From: a virus
DNA length: 26,667 nucleotides
Reading direction: 5' to 3' (one strand)
IMG/VR virus record: IMGVR_UViG_3300042453_004212
Coordinates: 1-26,667 of that record
The translations under genes were made by a program, and so were the position numbers. The notes beneath the pieces were generated by a model. It made no database searches, was not told where the DNA came from, and saw only the letters and a list, made by a program, of their open reading frames with translations. How positions within the stretch are numbered: the stretch's first letter is position 1; each line of letters opens with the position of its first letter. This document shows positions 26,353 through 26,667 of the stretch, in pieces.

Positions 26353-26667
26353 TTAGACTATCTTATATAGACGAGAAATTCTACCAATAGCATCGGCTGC
26401 TAGATTTATGTCTATATTTTCTCTTTTTCCTTGAGGTTCTATAACTAAACCACCTTTTTCTGGTTCAGCAGCATAGTTATCATCACCACCCCCACCAAAA
26501 CCAATTGGCTTGGGGGGAGTCTTTTTAGGTGGTTTGGGGGGTGTTTTTCTTGGAGTCTCTGTGGGTCTTGGAGTCTCTGTGGGTCTTGGAGTCTCTGTGG
26601 GTCTTGGAGTCTCTGTGGGTCTTGGAGTCTCTGTGGGTCTTGGAGTCTCTGTGGGTCTTGGAGTCTC
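26353..26667 (-). CDS. C-terminal part of a Pro-rich repeat protein (start outside window)
   Basis: The frame is open from the window edge to TAA (26355-26353), at least 104 residues. It begins with at least six copies of ETPRPT, continues with Lys/Pro runs (RKTPPKPPKKTPPKP), a glycine hinge (IGFGGGGDD) and a folded-looking end (NIDINLAADAIGRISRLYKIV). The repeat would form an extended, charged rod or linker. Such linkers occur in phage virion proteins; the protein is otherwise unknown. Confidence 0.7.
   Translation of the reverse strand, partial: ETPRPTETPRPTETPRPTETPRPTETPRPTETPRPTETPRKTPPKPPKKTPPKPIGFGGGGDDNYAAEPEKGGLVIEPQGKRENIDINLAADAIGRISRLYKIV
26551..26667. repeat. Tandem 18-bp repeat, 6.5 copies and continuing
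   Basis: The 18-bp unit TGGAGTCTCTGTGGGTCT is repeated without change to the end of the window and codes for ETPRPT on the minus strand. Perfect identity of the copies suggests recent expansion; length may vary between isolates or be misassembled. Confidence 0.9.

Overview
This window looks like part of a tailed-phage genome, most likely a marine T4-like myovirus; that identity is inferred. The evidence is tightly packed genes with 1-8 bp overlaps, five tRNA genes, a tmRNA, many very small hypothetical genes, large disordered or adhesin-like genes, and an 8-base late-promoter motif of the T4 type (TATAAATA or CTAAATA) placed just upstream of most minus-strand genes. No integrase, terminase, capsid or polymerase gene is recognisable here, so taxonomy stays open. 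The host is probably a Gram-negative bacterium: there is an LpxH-like lipid A enzyme homologue, and the tmRNA is of the circularly permuted two-piece type known from alphaproteobacteria, some betaproteobacteria and some cyanobacteria.

Layout. 1-348 is the end of a GC-rich gene. 349-1454 is almost gene-free and full of inverted repeats and a dispersed nonamer GGACRGGAY. 1455-2706 (minus) holds three small late genes, one with a signal peptide. 2756-8291 (plus) is an early-type block: small unknown genes, a protein with a PEP-CTERM-like tail, tRNA-Glu, an LpxH-like phosphoesterase, a BPSL0761-like protein, a pyruvoyl-dependent AdoMet decarboxylase homologue, a SpoU-type RNA methyltransferase, tRNA-Gln and a GroES-like co-chaperonin. 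8349-10194 (minus) holds late genes including a nucleotidyltransferase. 10213-10640 (minus) is the permuted tmRNA with its own terminator. 10645-11457 (minus) is a tRNA-Thr/tRNA-Tyr/unknown-gene unit with an early-type promoter. 11465-15595 (minus) holds two large virion-type genes that share one fibronectin III domain between them. 15651-18889 alternates short plus (early-type) and minus (late) units around tRNA-Gly. 18886-26667 (minus) is a late block: structural-type proteins, one carrying a PD-(D/E)XK motif and one an HNH motif, a NUMOD-like DNA-binding protein, a RecB/MGME1-like nuclease, and a protein with ETPRPT repeats that runs off the window.

How it fits together. Two promoter classes can be read directly. 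Early-type promoters are TTGACA/T - 16 or 17 nt - TATAAT/TATACT, mostly on the plus strand, and four of them sit exactly 6 nt before an ATG, which predicts leaderless mRNAs. Late motifs sit mainly before minus-strand genes and several contain the stop codon of the gene before. At 2712-2749, 15608-15641 and 17495-17531 the two classes lie back to back or overlap, so strand switches coincide with temporal switches. Several genes act on host translation, protein folding or metabolism (tmRNA, tRNAs, SpoU methyltransferase, GroES, AdoMet decarboxylase, LpxH-like), a typical take-over kit of a lytic phage with a large genome.

The most striking element is the phage-borne permuted tmRNA (ssrA) with a readable 12-residue tag, ATTKAAPMRMAA.
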